52,163 bases of DNA from Clostridia bacterium (GTDB lineage: Bacteria > Bacillota > Clostridia > TANB77 > CAG-508): NCBI GenBank assembly GCA_022799315.1, contig JAAWOE010000003.1, positions 69,139-121,301 of the forward strand, given 5' to 3'. Both the position numbers and the translations under genes were made by a program. Positions 27,901-37,136 of the stretch are shown piece after piece. Positions within the stretch are counted from its first letter, which is position 1; every line of letters begins with the position of its first letter. The notes under the pieces are model-generated. The model was given only the letters and a program-made list of their open reading frames with translations, searched no databases and was not told the origin of the DNA.

Positions 27901-30900
27901 TCTTCAACTCTTACCTTTGATAATTCAAAAGCTCTTTTTATATTTTCAGAACTCATATACTTTGAAATATTTTCTTCTACATCTGATTTCTTTTCTGATA
28001 CTGTTATTATCAAATTTAAAATTACTTTTTCCCCTGGTTTTACCTTTATTGTTCTTTTTAATGCTATTACTGGTGCTACTGTTAATCCCAAGCTTTTAGA
28101 AAATGGAATAGAGTTTTCAATCATTTTTGGAATTTCATGTGTTCCACCATTTAATTTTTCTGCATCTATTTCATATTCTAAATCTCCTATAGTTTCATCT
28201 TGTGTATATAAGTTTGCACCTAGATATACTGATTTTTCGTTTCCTCTTTTATTTCTTTTTACCAAAATTGTACTTGTATCTTCCAAATATTCATATTTTA
28301 AAAACAAGTTGTTAAATGCCATATGAGAATAATCTTGTTCTTTTGTAGATAATACTGGTTCAAATACACTTGATACTTCTAAAATTTCTTCCATAGTTCC
28401 TGTATTTTCTAGTTCTAAAGTTCGTATTTCTACTGAATCATCAGATGCTGTACTGATTTTTAATGTAGTATTTATATTTTCATCTGCTCTTACAAATTTG
28501 TCCATATCTGGCATAAAGCTCACTTCATATTTATCTGGTTTGGCTGTACTATTTGAATATAAAGAGTTCCATATTCTTTTGGTTCTTATATTTTTAATAT
28601 AAAAAACAATTCCCTCTGGATAATCATTCGTCTGTTTATATCTATTTACTAATATATTTTTATATTTACTAAATCCTTCTCCTCTTTCATTTATACATAT
28701 TGTATAATTATCGTTTGAAATCACGTTATAGTTATTTAAATTATGGTTTAATTTTGTAAATGTTTTGACACTATAGTTTTCATAGTCTATATTTTTTAGT
28801 TTTTCAATCTTTTCTTTTTTCTCTTTTGTTATAATAACATCTTCTGGCATTCTCTCTTGTAATAATATATCTACTGCTTTTATTTCTGGATTTTCCATAA
28901 ATCTTTCTTGCAATATATTATTATTTATTAAGTTATTTATTGATAGTAGTATTAAACCTTGATGATGAGCCATGTAAGTTTTAACTACTCCGTATTTCTG
29001 TTTATTTCTTAATCTTGCAGGTGTATAGTCTATTGCTTCATAAAATCCATATTTTCCATACATTCCTTTGCTTTCTAACTCTTTTATATTTTTAATTACT
29101 TCTTTTGGCATATCTGTAATTGCTAAAATACTCCCATATGAAGATACTACCATTTCATCTGCAAGTCCCCTTTTTAGTCCTAACCAAGGAATTCCAAAGG
29201 CTTTATATTGATAATTAGAATTTAAGTCTTTTAAATTAAATGCAGATTCTGATATTCCCCATGGAATTCCTAGTTTTTTAGCATATTCTATTTGACTCAT
29301 TAGCATAAATTTACAAGATTCATCAAGTAGACTTCCTTCATATTTTCTAATATTTATATTTGGCATTAAATATTCAAAGGCTGTACCAGACCACGAAACA
29401 AGTCCTTTATAGCCATTTAATACTGTTAATGTTCTACTTAAATTTTGCCAATGTTTTGAAGGTATATCATGTTTCGCAATTGCAATTAAACTTGCTTGTC
29501 TTGCTTCAGATGCAAGCAAATCATAATATGAATCTGTAAGCTTGTTTTCTTCTACATTAAATCCTATAGAAAACAATCTTTTTTCATAGTCATATAACGG
29601 TTTAAAGTCCGTTTTTTTAATTAAATTTGTAACTATTTGTATAAGCAAACCTATTGTATCTTTATTTATATTCTTTTCATTATTATTTAAGAATTCTTTA
29701 ACTATATACAAATATCCCACAAAATTTCCGCTATCTACTGTTGAAATATATTTTGGAATTAGTGGTTCTAAAGTTTCTATATTATACCAATTATATAAAT
29801 GTCCATTCCATTTTGAAAGCTTTTCTATTGTTTGTAACATGTTTTCTAGCATATTTATGGTTTTTTCTATATTTATATAACCTAAATCATACGCAGATAT
29901 AACACTTATTAAACCTAATCCGATATTTGTAGATGATGTTCTATTTACTATTTTTTTGTTTCTATCTTCTTGATAATTATCTGGTGGTAAAAAATTATTT
30001 TGTTTATTTATATAAGTTTCAAAATAATCCCAAGTTTTCTTTCCTATTTCTACTACATAATTTATTTCTTCATTTGTTAATTCTTTAATTTTTGAAGGTT
30101 TTACTTCTTCTTTACTAATATAGTAAGCAATAACTGGTGCTATAATCCATAGTATAAAGATAACATATAATATGATACTTCCTATATTTATCTCTAAAAA
30201 TGGAAGAATAACTAAACCTATTCCACCTAGAATTAGGTTTATAAACATTAATTTAAAATATGATAAAGCACTTGTTTTCGCACTTTCTTCTGCTTCTTCT
30301 GAAGTTGTCCATTGTAATAAATTTTGTTTTGAAACTATCATTCTATATAAAGTTTTTATAATAGCCTCTAACGATATATATGCTTTATGAGGTAAAAACG
30401 CAATATTTAATATGGCTCTTAACATACTTCCCTTTATTACACTAATTGTTTTTACAAAATACTTATTATGGATTTGTTTATAATTTTTATTACATATATA
30501 ACTTAAAAATTCTAATATGCTTGGGAAAATTATAGTTATTAACATTACACTTAAAGGAAGTGCTATATTTATCCCCAATGTTATCTTAAATGTTAATAAC
30601 ATCACTATCATTAGCATTACTTGTATTTCTACAAGACTTCTTCGCAAGTTATCTAATATTTTAAATTTTGATAATGCATTTAATGGATTCCTTTTTTCTC
30701 CTATTTTTGTTTTTATAGTTGGCATCAGCCATCTAACAATTTGCCAATCTCCTCTAATCCATCTACTAAGTCTTGAAATAAATGCATTATATTTATATGG
30801 GTATCCATCCATTAGCAAAATATCTGTTGCAAGACCACATCTCAAATAACTTCCCTCTAATAAATCATGACTTAAAACTGTATTTTCTGGGATTTGATCT

Positions 30901-33044
30901 TTTAGGACCTCTGAAAAGACTTTTAAATCATAAATTCCTTTACCTGTAAATATTCCTTCTGAAAAATTATCTTGATAAGTGTCTGAAATAGCATTTGCAT
31001 ATGAATCTATACCACCTGCTCCTGCAAATATTTTAGTAAATATACTTTTTCTTGCAATTTCAAGATCCACTCCCACTCGTGGTTGTATTAATGCATGTCC
31101 ATTTATTACTGCATCTTTTGTATTATTTAATTCTGGTTTATTTAATATGTGAGATGCTGCTCCTACTAATTCTTGTGCAGAATTTAATACTAAATTTGTG
31201 TCAGAATCTAATGTTATTATATATTTTATATTTGGTAGGTCATCTTCATTTTCTATTGTGTTTGCTATAAATGGATTTTTAATATTTCCTAATAAATATT
31301 CGTTAAATTGATTAATTAATCCTCTTTTTCTTTCCCATCCTAAATAGCATTTTTCACTTTTGTTCCATACTCTTTTTCTATAAACAAAATGAAATTTATT
31401 TGTATTATTTGATGGATATTTTCTATTTAACTTTTGTATCTCTTCTTGTCCTTTTTCTATTATGTCTCTATCATATTCTTCTTTTTCTTTAGAAGATGGG
31501 TTTGTATCTGCAAGTAATGTAAAATACAAATTTTCAGATTTATTAGCTAAATAAAATACCTCTAACTTTGAAATTAAATCTTTTACTTTTTTAGGGCTTT
31601 TTACTATAGTTGGTATAATTACCATTGTAGTTTCTTCTTTAGGTATTCCTTCTGCATAATCCATTTTGGGTATTAATGTGGGTTTTTTTAGTTTTCCTAA
31701 TATAAATTGTACAGTTTGTGTAACCACTTGTGATACTGGAATAAATAGCAAGATAAAACTTATAATTCCTAGCAATAAGTTTGTTCTTACATATATATAC
31801 CACGATAATAATATAGAAATAACAAATGATAATAATGTAATTGTAGCTATATATAACAAAACACTGCCTGTAATTCTTTTTGGTTTTTTGTTTGTTTGTA
31901 ATGTTTTATATAATTCCTTTACTCCATCTGAAATTAAATAATATCCAATATGCGCAAATTTTGATTCGTTTGTGTTTTCTTGCTCTTTGCTCTTTGCTAA
32001 TTCTAGTGCTTTTTTAGTAATATATAATTCTGATATTTTTGTTCTTTTTGATATTTCTTTTATTTTGTTTCTATAGTATGTTTTTGTCTTATAATCCATT
32101 TTTTCATATACACCTGCTGGATCTTGCTTTAATAGTTCTTCTACACCATTTATGTTTTCAAAAATTTCTAAAAAATTTATTCTTCCTATTTCTTTAATGC
32201 TTTTTATACAATTGCCAATTAGAACTTTTCTAACTGCTATATCAAAATGTTCTTTTTTTATAACATCTGATACTGTTGTCCCCATTTTCATGACTTGTTC
32301 TTCTAATATTTCTAGATAACTATATGCTTTTTTGCCATATTTTTTTAATCTATATGACATATACTCAATAAATGGATATTTAATTTGTCCAGTTTCTATT
32401 ATTTTTGACTTATAGTTAGATTTATTGTTAAATTTTTGATTGTTTATAGTTTTATATTCTACTAATCTTTCGATTATATCTTCTACTTTATATTTTTGTA
32501 TTTGTACAGAATATATTTTTTCACATATCCCTCTTATCATTTCTATAATTGCAATTTGCAAAAATGTACTTATATTCCATATTTCTTCCATGTTTAATGT
32601 TTTTTTATTTTGATATGCGTTTAATAATTCTTCTAATGTATGCGCATTAATTCTTGCCTCTGTATATGCTACTATCTCGGTTGCGAGTACATATATTCTT
32701 GCAAAACCTGCATATGCTCCATTTGAAATCCCTATAAGATTTTTATATTTCTTCATCGTTAATTCTTTTTGTATTGTTTTTACAGTTTCTTCAATAATAT
32801 AATAATTATCTAATAGCCATTCACCTGCTGGATGAATATTTATTCCTATTTTAAGATGATCATTTAGTATTTCATATGTTTTTGTTATGAATTTAAAATT
32901 TTCTTGCAGTCTTGGTATAGGAAATGTATCTGGATTTGATCTTTCTTGTAAGACATGATCTGATGCTATTTTTTCCAAATAACTTTCTAATTGTTCTTTA
33001 TCTAATAATGCTCCTTTTATATTTAAAATTTTAGCTAATTTCAA
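24920..33044 (-). CDS. ndvB: Cyclic beta-1,2-glucan synthase-like enzyme (GT84-glycoamylase-GH94), with one +1 shift at CGG
   Basis: The NdvB/ChvB family polymerises UDP-glucose into beta-1,2-glucan and then trims or closes it. Upstream frame: an N-terminal region, membrane segments near 390-450, a GT84 domain with LDSDTNLVL (about 613) and RWIRGDWQ (about 764), more membrane segments, and a glycoamylase-type domain (RTSSTNIGLGL about 1035; TVDSGNFVGYL). Frame zero stops at 27432, two codons after a CGG at 27443-27441. Skipping C continues SGNIKTLIKELEEE and runs into the GH94 domain: FGTVITNNNSGYTW, GAYGFRDQLQD, and GSGDWNDGF with the catalytic Asp (about 2386). Restored length is about 2707 aa, as in known NdvB proteins. 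I choose TTG 33044 with AAGGAG 9 nt upstream; a TTG at 33113 has no ribosome binding site. Product specificity is inferred. Confidence 0.92.
27441..27443 (-). other. CGG +1 shift site, glucan synthase (about codon 1868)
   Basis: Context is CAT TCA CGG AAA CAT TAA. Skipping C gives TCA GGA AAC ATT AAA, which stays open for 840 codons through the whole GH94 domain. The distance from either possible start is a multiple of three, so CGG is in frame. Confidence 0.9.
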
Positions 33045-33428
33045 AAAACTCCACTCCTTGTTAGTTATGTATTTTTTAAAATTAGCTTTTCCAAATGTGT
33101 TATTTTTATGCAAAAATGTACGTTTAAAAATTTTTAAAGTAAATATAATAAAACTCTTTTAAATAAAATTTTACAAATATTGTATTACAGTAAAGAGGAA
33201 TAAGTAATGTTTTATGTTTCGCAGATGCGAGCCTTTTGTGGGGACCTTTGAACAATGTTCACAACTTAAGGAATAATAATTGAAAACAAAGATATGTAGG
33301 GGCGTTCTTGAACGCCCGAAAAACTTCAGGGAGGCATACTAAATAATATTCATTTAAGCAGTTTCACAGAAGTTTGGGCGATTAAAATCGCCCCTACATT
33401 TTATTTCTATAATACAAAAAGCAATATA
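33045..33428. other. Spacer with a facing pair of CCCCTACA palindromes
   Basis: No gene is seen between the glucan synthase start and cwlD. The spacer contains palindromes at 33295-33317 and 33376-33398. They point outwards in opposite orientation, with TGTAGGGGCG at one end and CGCCCCTACA at the other, around about 60 nt. This looks like a small element with terminal inverted repeats. Confidence 0.55.
33295..33398. repeat. Pair of CCCCTACA-type palindromes in inverted orientation
   Basis: The left unit is TGTAGGGGCGTTC plus its GAACGCCC complement. The right unit is GGGCGATT plus AATCGCCCCTACA. The outer ends are inverted copies of each other. Single units of the same type occur at 37049-37072 and 49635-49661. 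Confidence 0.7.
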
Positions 33429-34139
33429 CTACTGATAGAAATAGTCCATAATTCCCGTATAAATTCCCCAAGCAAGTCTTCCTTGATATTCATCATTTAA
33501 TAACTGCTTTTCTTCCTCGGGATTTGACAAAAATCCACATTCAACAATACTTGTTGGAACCTCTACATTATCAATTATATAAATATTATCAATCTTTAAA
33601 GGAACTCTTTTATTCTCTTTTTGAATTGCCTCATTTAAGCTACTTTGTATACAAGTAGCTAATTTTTTACTCTGTTCATCAGACTGTTTATAAAATGTTT
33701 GCCAACCATAATACTGACTTTGTGGTATTTTATTTAAATGAACACTTACAAATATATCTGCACTAGCTTCATTTCCTATTTTTACTCTATTTTTAATATC
33801 TGATACTTTCTTTTGCCTTAAAGTTTTACTATCCAAATCATAAATTGCTTTCTCATCTGATCTAGTTAGTATAACTGTACATCCGCTTTGCTCTAATAAG
33901 TTTTGTACCTTTAATGCAATACTCAAATTAATATCTGCTTCTGTAGTACCATTTCCAGAACTTGCTCCACCATCTTCACCACCATGTCCCGCATCTACTA
34001 CTACAACTTTACCTGAAACAGGAGAGCCCATAGTTTGTATCGTTTCTTTATTGTAAGTTACTGCTGACAAATATGAAAACAATGATACAAACACCATGCT
34101 CACAACAAATAATATTCTTCTTTTTTCTAATAATATCAT
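33429..34139 (-). CDS. cwlD: N-acetylmuramoyl-L-alanine amidase, CwlD-like
   Basis: This zinc amidase of the Amidase_3 family removes stem peptides from MurNAc; CwlD does this in the spore cortex. A membrane helix or signal occupies the first 25 residues. Zinc ligands are His in VDAGHGGEDGG, Glu in TEADINLS and His in VSVHLNKI; the catalytic Glu is in IVECGFLSN. The start ATG 34139 (MILLEKRRI) is preferred over 34154 because GGGAG, the ribosome binding site, follows the earlier ATG. That site lies in a terminator stem. CwlD is preferred over other amidases from size and single-domain layout. Confidence 0.87.
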   Translation of the reverse strand: MILLEKRRILFVVSMVFVSLFSYLSAVTYNKETIQTMGSPVSGKVVVVDAGHGGEDGGASSGNGTTEADINLSIALKVQNLLEQSGCTVILTRSDEKAIYDLDSKTLRQKKVSDIKNRVKIGNEASADIFVSVHLNKIPQSQYYGWQTFYKQSDEQSKKLATCIQSSLNEAIQKENKRVPLKIDNIYIIDNVEVPTSIVECGFLSNPEEEKQLLNDEYQGRLAWGIYTGIMDYFYQ

Positions 34140-34142
34140 AAT

Positions 34143-34196
34143 AAAAACTCCCATAAAATAATAATATAGCCATTACTATTTTATGGGAGTCTTTTT
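34143..34196 (-). terminator. Terminator of the GGDEF gene overlapping the cwlD ribosome binding site
   Basis: The arms AAAAACTCCCATAAAATA and TATTTTATGGGAGT pair strongly. On the minus strand the second arm includes GGGAG, the cwlD ribosome binding site, followed by T-rich sequence. It is another case of a hairpin covering a translation start. Confidence 0.7.
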
Positions 34197-34202
34197 ATTT
34201 TA

Positions 34203-35129
34203 TTACTTATTTCTTCTATCTATTGCATACGAACTTCCTACTATAGTTTTAGATACATGTTTAACTTGTGCTCCTACTTCTCCTATTTCTAATGCATTTT
34301 TAAATCTTCCTTTATCTACATCTACTACTCCAATAGAAATCGAAGTTAATGGAAATTGCTCTATTATTCCTCTTCTGTTTGCAACTTCTACATAACCTCT
34401 TTCGGCATCTTCTAAAGTAAAATATTGTAATACATTTTCATCAAATTCTTTAATAACATTTTTGCAGATTTCTTCATAGTTTGCATTTTCTACAATTGCT
34501 ATAAAATCGTCTCCTCCTATATGTCCTACAAAACAACTTTCAGAATTACTACTATGTACATTTCTTGTAATAGTTTTTGCTGTAAATTTAATTATCTCAT
34601 CACCTTTTGCAAATCCATATAAGTCATTATATGATTTAAAGTTATCTAAATCAAAATATAATATAGCAAATTCCTCTTTTTTTAGTAATCTTTTTTTTAT
34701 TTCTGTTTGTATTTGTACATTACCAGGAAGTCCTGTTAGTGGGCTTACTCTTCTATTTGTATACATTAATCTTACAATGTTTTTAATTGTGTAATACAAG
34801 TAATCTGTATCCATCGGTTTTACAATATAGTATTCAACACCTATTTTTAAAATAGAAACTCTATGGTCTTTATCTCTAGAATCACCTAGAACAACAATGG
34901 GAGTAATGCTGTTATCATCATCTTCTCTTATTTTTCTGCATAACTCAATTATATCTTTATCTATACTGTCTTCATTTATAATTATTAGAGATGGTATGTT
35001 TTTTAATGCTGTTTCTATATCATCTGTTTTTACACCTTTAAAACTATATTCATTTTCATTTTTAAATGCTTTTTTTAATGTATTAATTAGTTCTATATTA
35101 TCATCTATAATATAAATATCTTGTACCAT
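34203..35129 (-). CDS. Receiver-like plus GGDEF domain protein, candidate diguanylate cyclase
   Basis: The 308-aa protein has an N-terminal CheY-like receiver fold (1-120) and a GGDEF domain (about 130-300) with SPLTGLPGN at its start, FDLDNFK for metal and GTP, and GGDDF at 205-209, a conservative Glu-to-Asp variant. In the receiver the acidic pair (DD 9-10) and Lys104 are kept, but the phosphorylated Asp position aligns with Asn52 (LIIINED), so classic phosphorylation is unlikely. It probably makes cyclic di-GMP or senses a signal. The ATG 35129 has AAAGGAGAAG upstream. It may be a divergent pseudo-receiver cyclase; activity is not proven by sequence. Confidence 0.87.
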   Translation of the reverse strand: MVQDIYIIDDNIELINTLKKAFKNENEYSFKGVKTDDIETALKNIPSLIIINEDSIDKDIIELCRKIREDDDNSITPIVVLGDSRDKDHRVSILKIGVEYYIVKPMDTDYLYYTIKNIVRLMYTNRRVSPLTGLPGNVQIQTEIKKRLLKKEEFAILYFDLDNFKSYNDLYGFAKGDEIIKFTAKTITRNVHSSNSESCFVGHIGGDDFIAIVENANYEEICKNVIKEFDENVLQYFTLEDAERGYVEVANRRGIIEQFPLTSISIGVVDVDKGRFKNALEIGEVGAQVKHVSKTIVGSSYAIDRRNK

Positions 35130-35183
35130 ATGCTTCTCCTTTCAAATCTTTAAGAGATTTGTACTTTTAACTTTAGGTTATAT

Positions 35184-35972
35184 TTATTTAATTCCATTGT
35201 TCTTCCCTCTAATATTTTCCTTCTTTTCTTTTAAAAACTCGTTTATTTTTTCAATTGCATCTGATTTCATTGTAGGGAATGCCTTCTTTAATCTATTTGT
35301 TCTTCTTAATAATCTCCTCTTGATTTTGGTTTGCTTATATTTTAAATCTTCTATAGCTTTTTGTAAACTTTCTTTATCAATTTGTTTTTTATTTAGTTCT
35401 TCTATTTTCTCTTTAATTGAGGCTGTAATTTCTTTCAATTTTTCTAAACTAATACTAATATCATTTACTTTTATTGCACTTATAATTGCATCTACCAACA
35501 TAATTATCATCAATATAACAGTTAATATTACTAATTCTGTTTGATTTATAGCTTCAACTCTTTCTATAATATATGGATGTATATATCTAATAAATACTAC
35601 TCCTAAAAACCCCCAAAACAGTGAATTCATCAAACAAACTCTACCATGTATATTAAATTTATTCTCCGCATAATCCCAGTATTTTGTATGAAATATTTTT
35701 TCTAATGCCCAACCAACAATATACTCCCAGAATGATAGTATAAAGAATGCAATTACAAATAATAGTATAGGTTTTTCCTTGAAACCTTGTAAAAATAGAA
35801 ACATTATAATTGCACCAAAGCCATATATAGGGCAAAATGGTCCATATAAAAATCCACTATTAACTGGCTTTTTTTGAAGCCATGTTTTTAAAACTGATTC
35901 CATAACCCATCCAAAAAATGAATATATTATAAAATACATTAATATTTTTACTACATATAAATAATTTTCCAC
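35184..35972 (-). CDS. Membrane protein of the PF06541 family (putative ABC transporter permease)
   Basis: The 262-aa protein begins with a GTG at 35972 (AAAGGAAG upstream). It has several membrane helices over residues 5-160. The family core is visible: YSFFGWVMES near residue 16, SGFLYGPFCPIYGFGA near 39, EYIVGWALEKIF near 82, YWDY and the GRVCLMNSLFWG segment near 110. These proteins are annotated as CmpB-type permeases but their transport role is unproven. The last 100 residues are a Lys/Glu-rich coiled coil in the cytoplasm. It is 54 nt ahead of the GGDEF gene. Confidence 0.85.
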   Translation of the reverse strand: MENYLYVVKILMYFIIYSFFGWVMESVLKTWLQKKPVNSGFLYGPFCPIYGFGAIIMFLFLQGFKEKPILLFVIAFFILSFWEYIVGWALEKIFHTKYWDYAENKFNIHGRVCLMNSLFWGFLGVVFIRYIHPYIIERVEAINQTELVILTVILMIIMLVDAIISAIKVNDISISLEKLKEITASIKEKIEELNKKQIDKESLQKAIEDLKYKQTKIKRRLLRRTNRLKKAFPTMKSDAIEKINEFLKEKKENIRGKNNGIK

Positions 35973-36002
35973 TTTTATTCTTCCTTTACCTTATGCATAA
36001 TA

Positions 36003-36028
36003 AGAGAAGGAGAGCTTTCCTTCTCTTT
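36003..36028 (-). terminator. Hairpin after the Ig-like membrane protein
   Basis: AGAGAAGGA and TCCTTCTCT form a stem overlapping the stop codon of the 304-aa gene. The T run is short, so termination strength is uncertain. Confidence 0.55.
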
Positions 36029-36942
36029 TAGTTAATAATTCTTGCTTTTTTCTCTGTAATTCCTCCATCATTATTTTCCGCTGTTAATTCTAATGTACTT
36101 TCTCCTTTTGGAATTGATTGTCTATATTCAATTACTTTTCTATCTCTTCCATTTATTTGATATCTTTGTCCATTTAAAGTATATGTTACAACTTTCATTG
36201 CATCTTCGTCTTCAACTCTTATTATTAAATAGTCTCCATCTTTTGCAAATGTTACTACTGGTCTTTTCACTCCTTTTACTTCTAGTTCTTTTGTTGTTAT
36301 AACATCACTTGTATTAACTGCATCAACAGTTAATGTGTTTTGTCCTAATGGTATTTCTACTGTTTCTTCTATTACTTTTAAATTTTCCATATTTGCTTCA
36401 ACTTTTGTTTTTTCACCATTATTCCATGTATAATTAATATATTTTAATCCTACTGCGTCTTGTACTGTTATTTTGATTTTGTAATCTTTTGTTAAAGTTA
36501 ATTCTATAACAGGTTTTCCGTCTCCATCTACCACATATTCTTTTTGGAATACTGTTTCTTCTCCATTTATATCGACTACTCTTATGTATAAAGTATTTGT
36601 TCCAAATGGTAAATCTATTGTCTCTGATATGCTTGTCTTGTTTTCTCCTTCAATTACTTGTTCAGCTTCTGTATTCCATTTATATATAATTTGTGAAATA
36701 GCAACATTATGTGTTACTTGAATTAATATATCGTCCTCTTGTTTTGTAACGTTTACATCTGGTTTTAGGTTCTTTTGCGCAGTTGTTTTCTCTTTTGCAT
36801 TATTACTTATATACGAATATAAACCTAATCCTATTAGTATAAGTCCAAATATTAGTATTGCTATTGCAAAAAATTTAACTATCTTACTTATTTCTATTGG
36901 CCCTTTACTTTTATTGTTTTCTGTTTGCAGGATTTGATTCAT
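36028..36942 (-). CDS. Single-pass membrane protein with three Ig-like extracellular domains
   Basis: The 304-aa protein has a short cytoplasmic start, a membrane helix at about 23-48 (FFAIAILIFGLILIGLGLYS) and three successive beta-rich domains of about 80 aa ending in LPFGTNTLYIRV, IPLGQNTLTVDA and IPKGESTLELTA. This repetition marks tandem Ig-like units. No catalytic motif or sorting signal is seen. The function is unknown; a surface or adhesion role is a guess from architecture and the neighbouring surface genes. CGAAGGAGAGG precedes ATG 36942. Confidence 0.8.
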   Translation of the reverse strand: MNQILQTENNKSKGPIEISKIVKFFAIAILIFGLILIGLGLYSYISNNAKEKTTAQKNLKPDVNVTKQEDDILIQVTHNVAISQIIYKWNTEAEQVIEGENKTSISETIDLPFGTNTLYIRVVDINGEETVFQKEYVVDGDGKPVIELTLTKDYKIKITVQDAVGLKYINYTWNNGEKTKVEANMENLKVIEETVEIPLGQNTLTVDAVNTSDVITTKELEVKGVKRPVVTFAKDGDYLIIRVEDEDAMKVVTYTLNGQRYQINGRDRKVIEYRQSIPKGESTLELTAENNDGGITEKKARIIN

Positions 36943-37048
36943 AAGTTATTTCCTCTCCTTCGTTAGTATCAAAAAAATTATATCATATGCATTTTTAGTT
37001 GTAAATAATATTATTTAATTTTTATAGAACAAAAAGCTTCGCCTATCA

Positions 37049-37072
37049 GACGAGCAATGCTCGCCCCTACAT
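37049..37072. repeat. CCCCTACA-type palindrome
   Basis: GACGAGCA and TGCTCGCCCCTACA form a short palindrome ending in CCCCTACA, in the spacer between the 628-aa and 304-aa genes. Confidence 0.65.
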
Positions 37073-37106
37073 TTAATTTAAAATAGCATACTTTCCTAAT
37101 ATACTA

Positions 37107-37136
37107 TAAAAAAACTCCCTTTTAGGGAGTTTTTTT
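37107..37136 (-). terminator. Terminator of the 628-aa surface protein gene
   Basis: AAAAAAACTCCC and GGGAGTTTTTTT form a compact perfect stem with loop TTTTA and T runs on both strands, at the stop codon of the gene. Confidence 0.85.
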
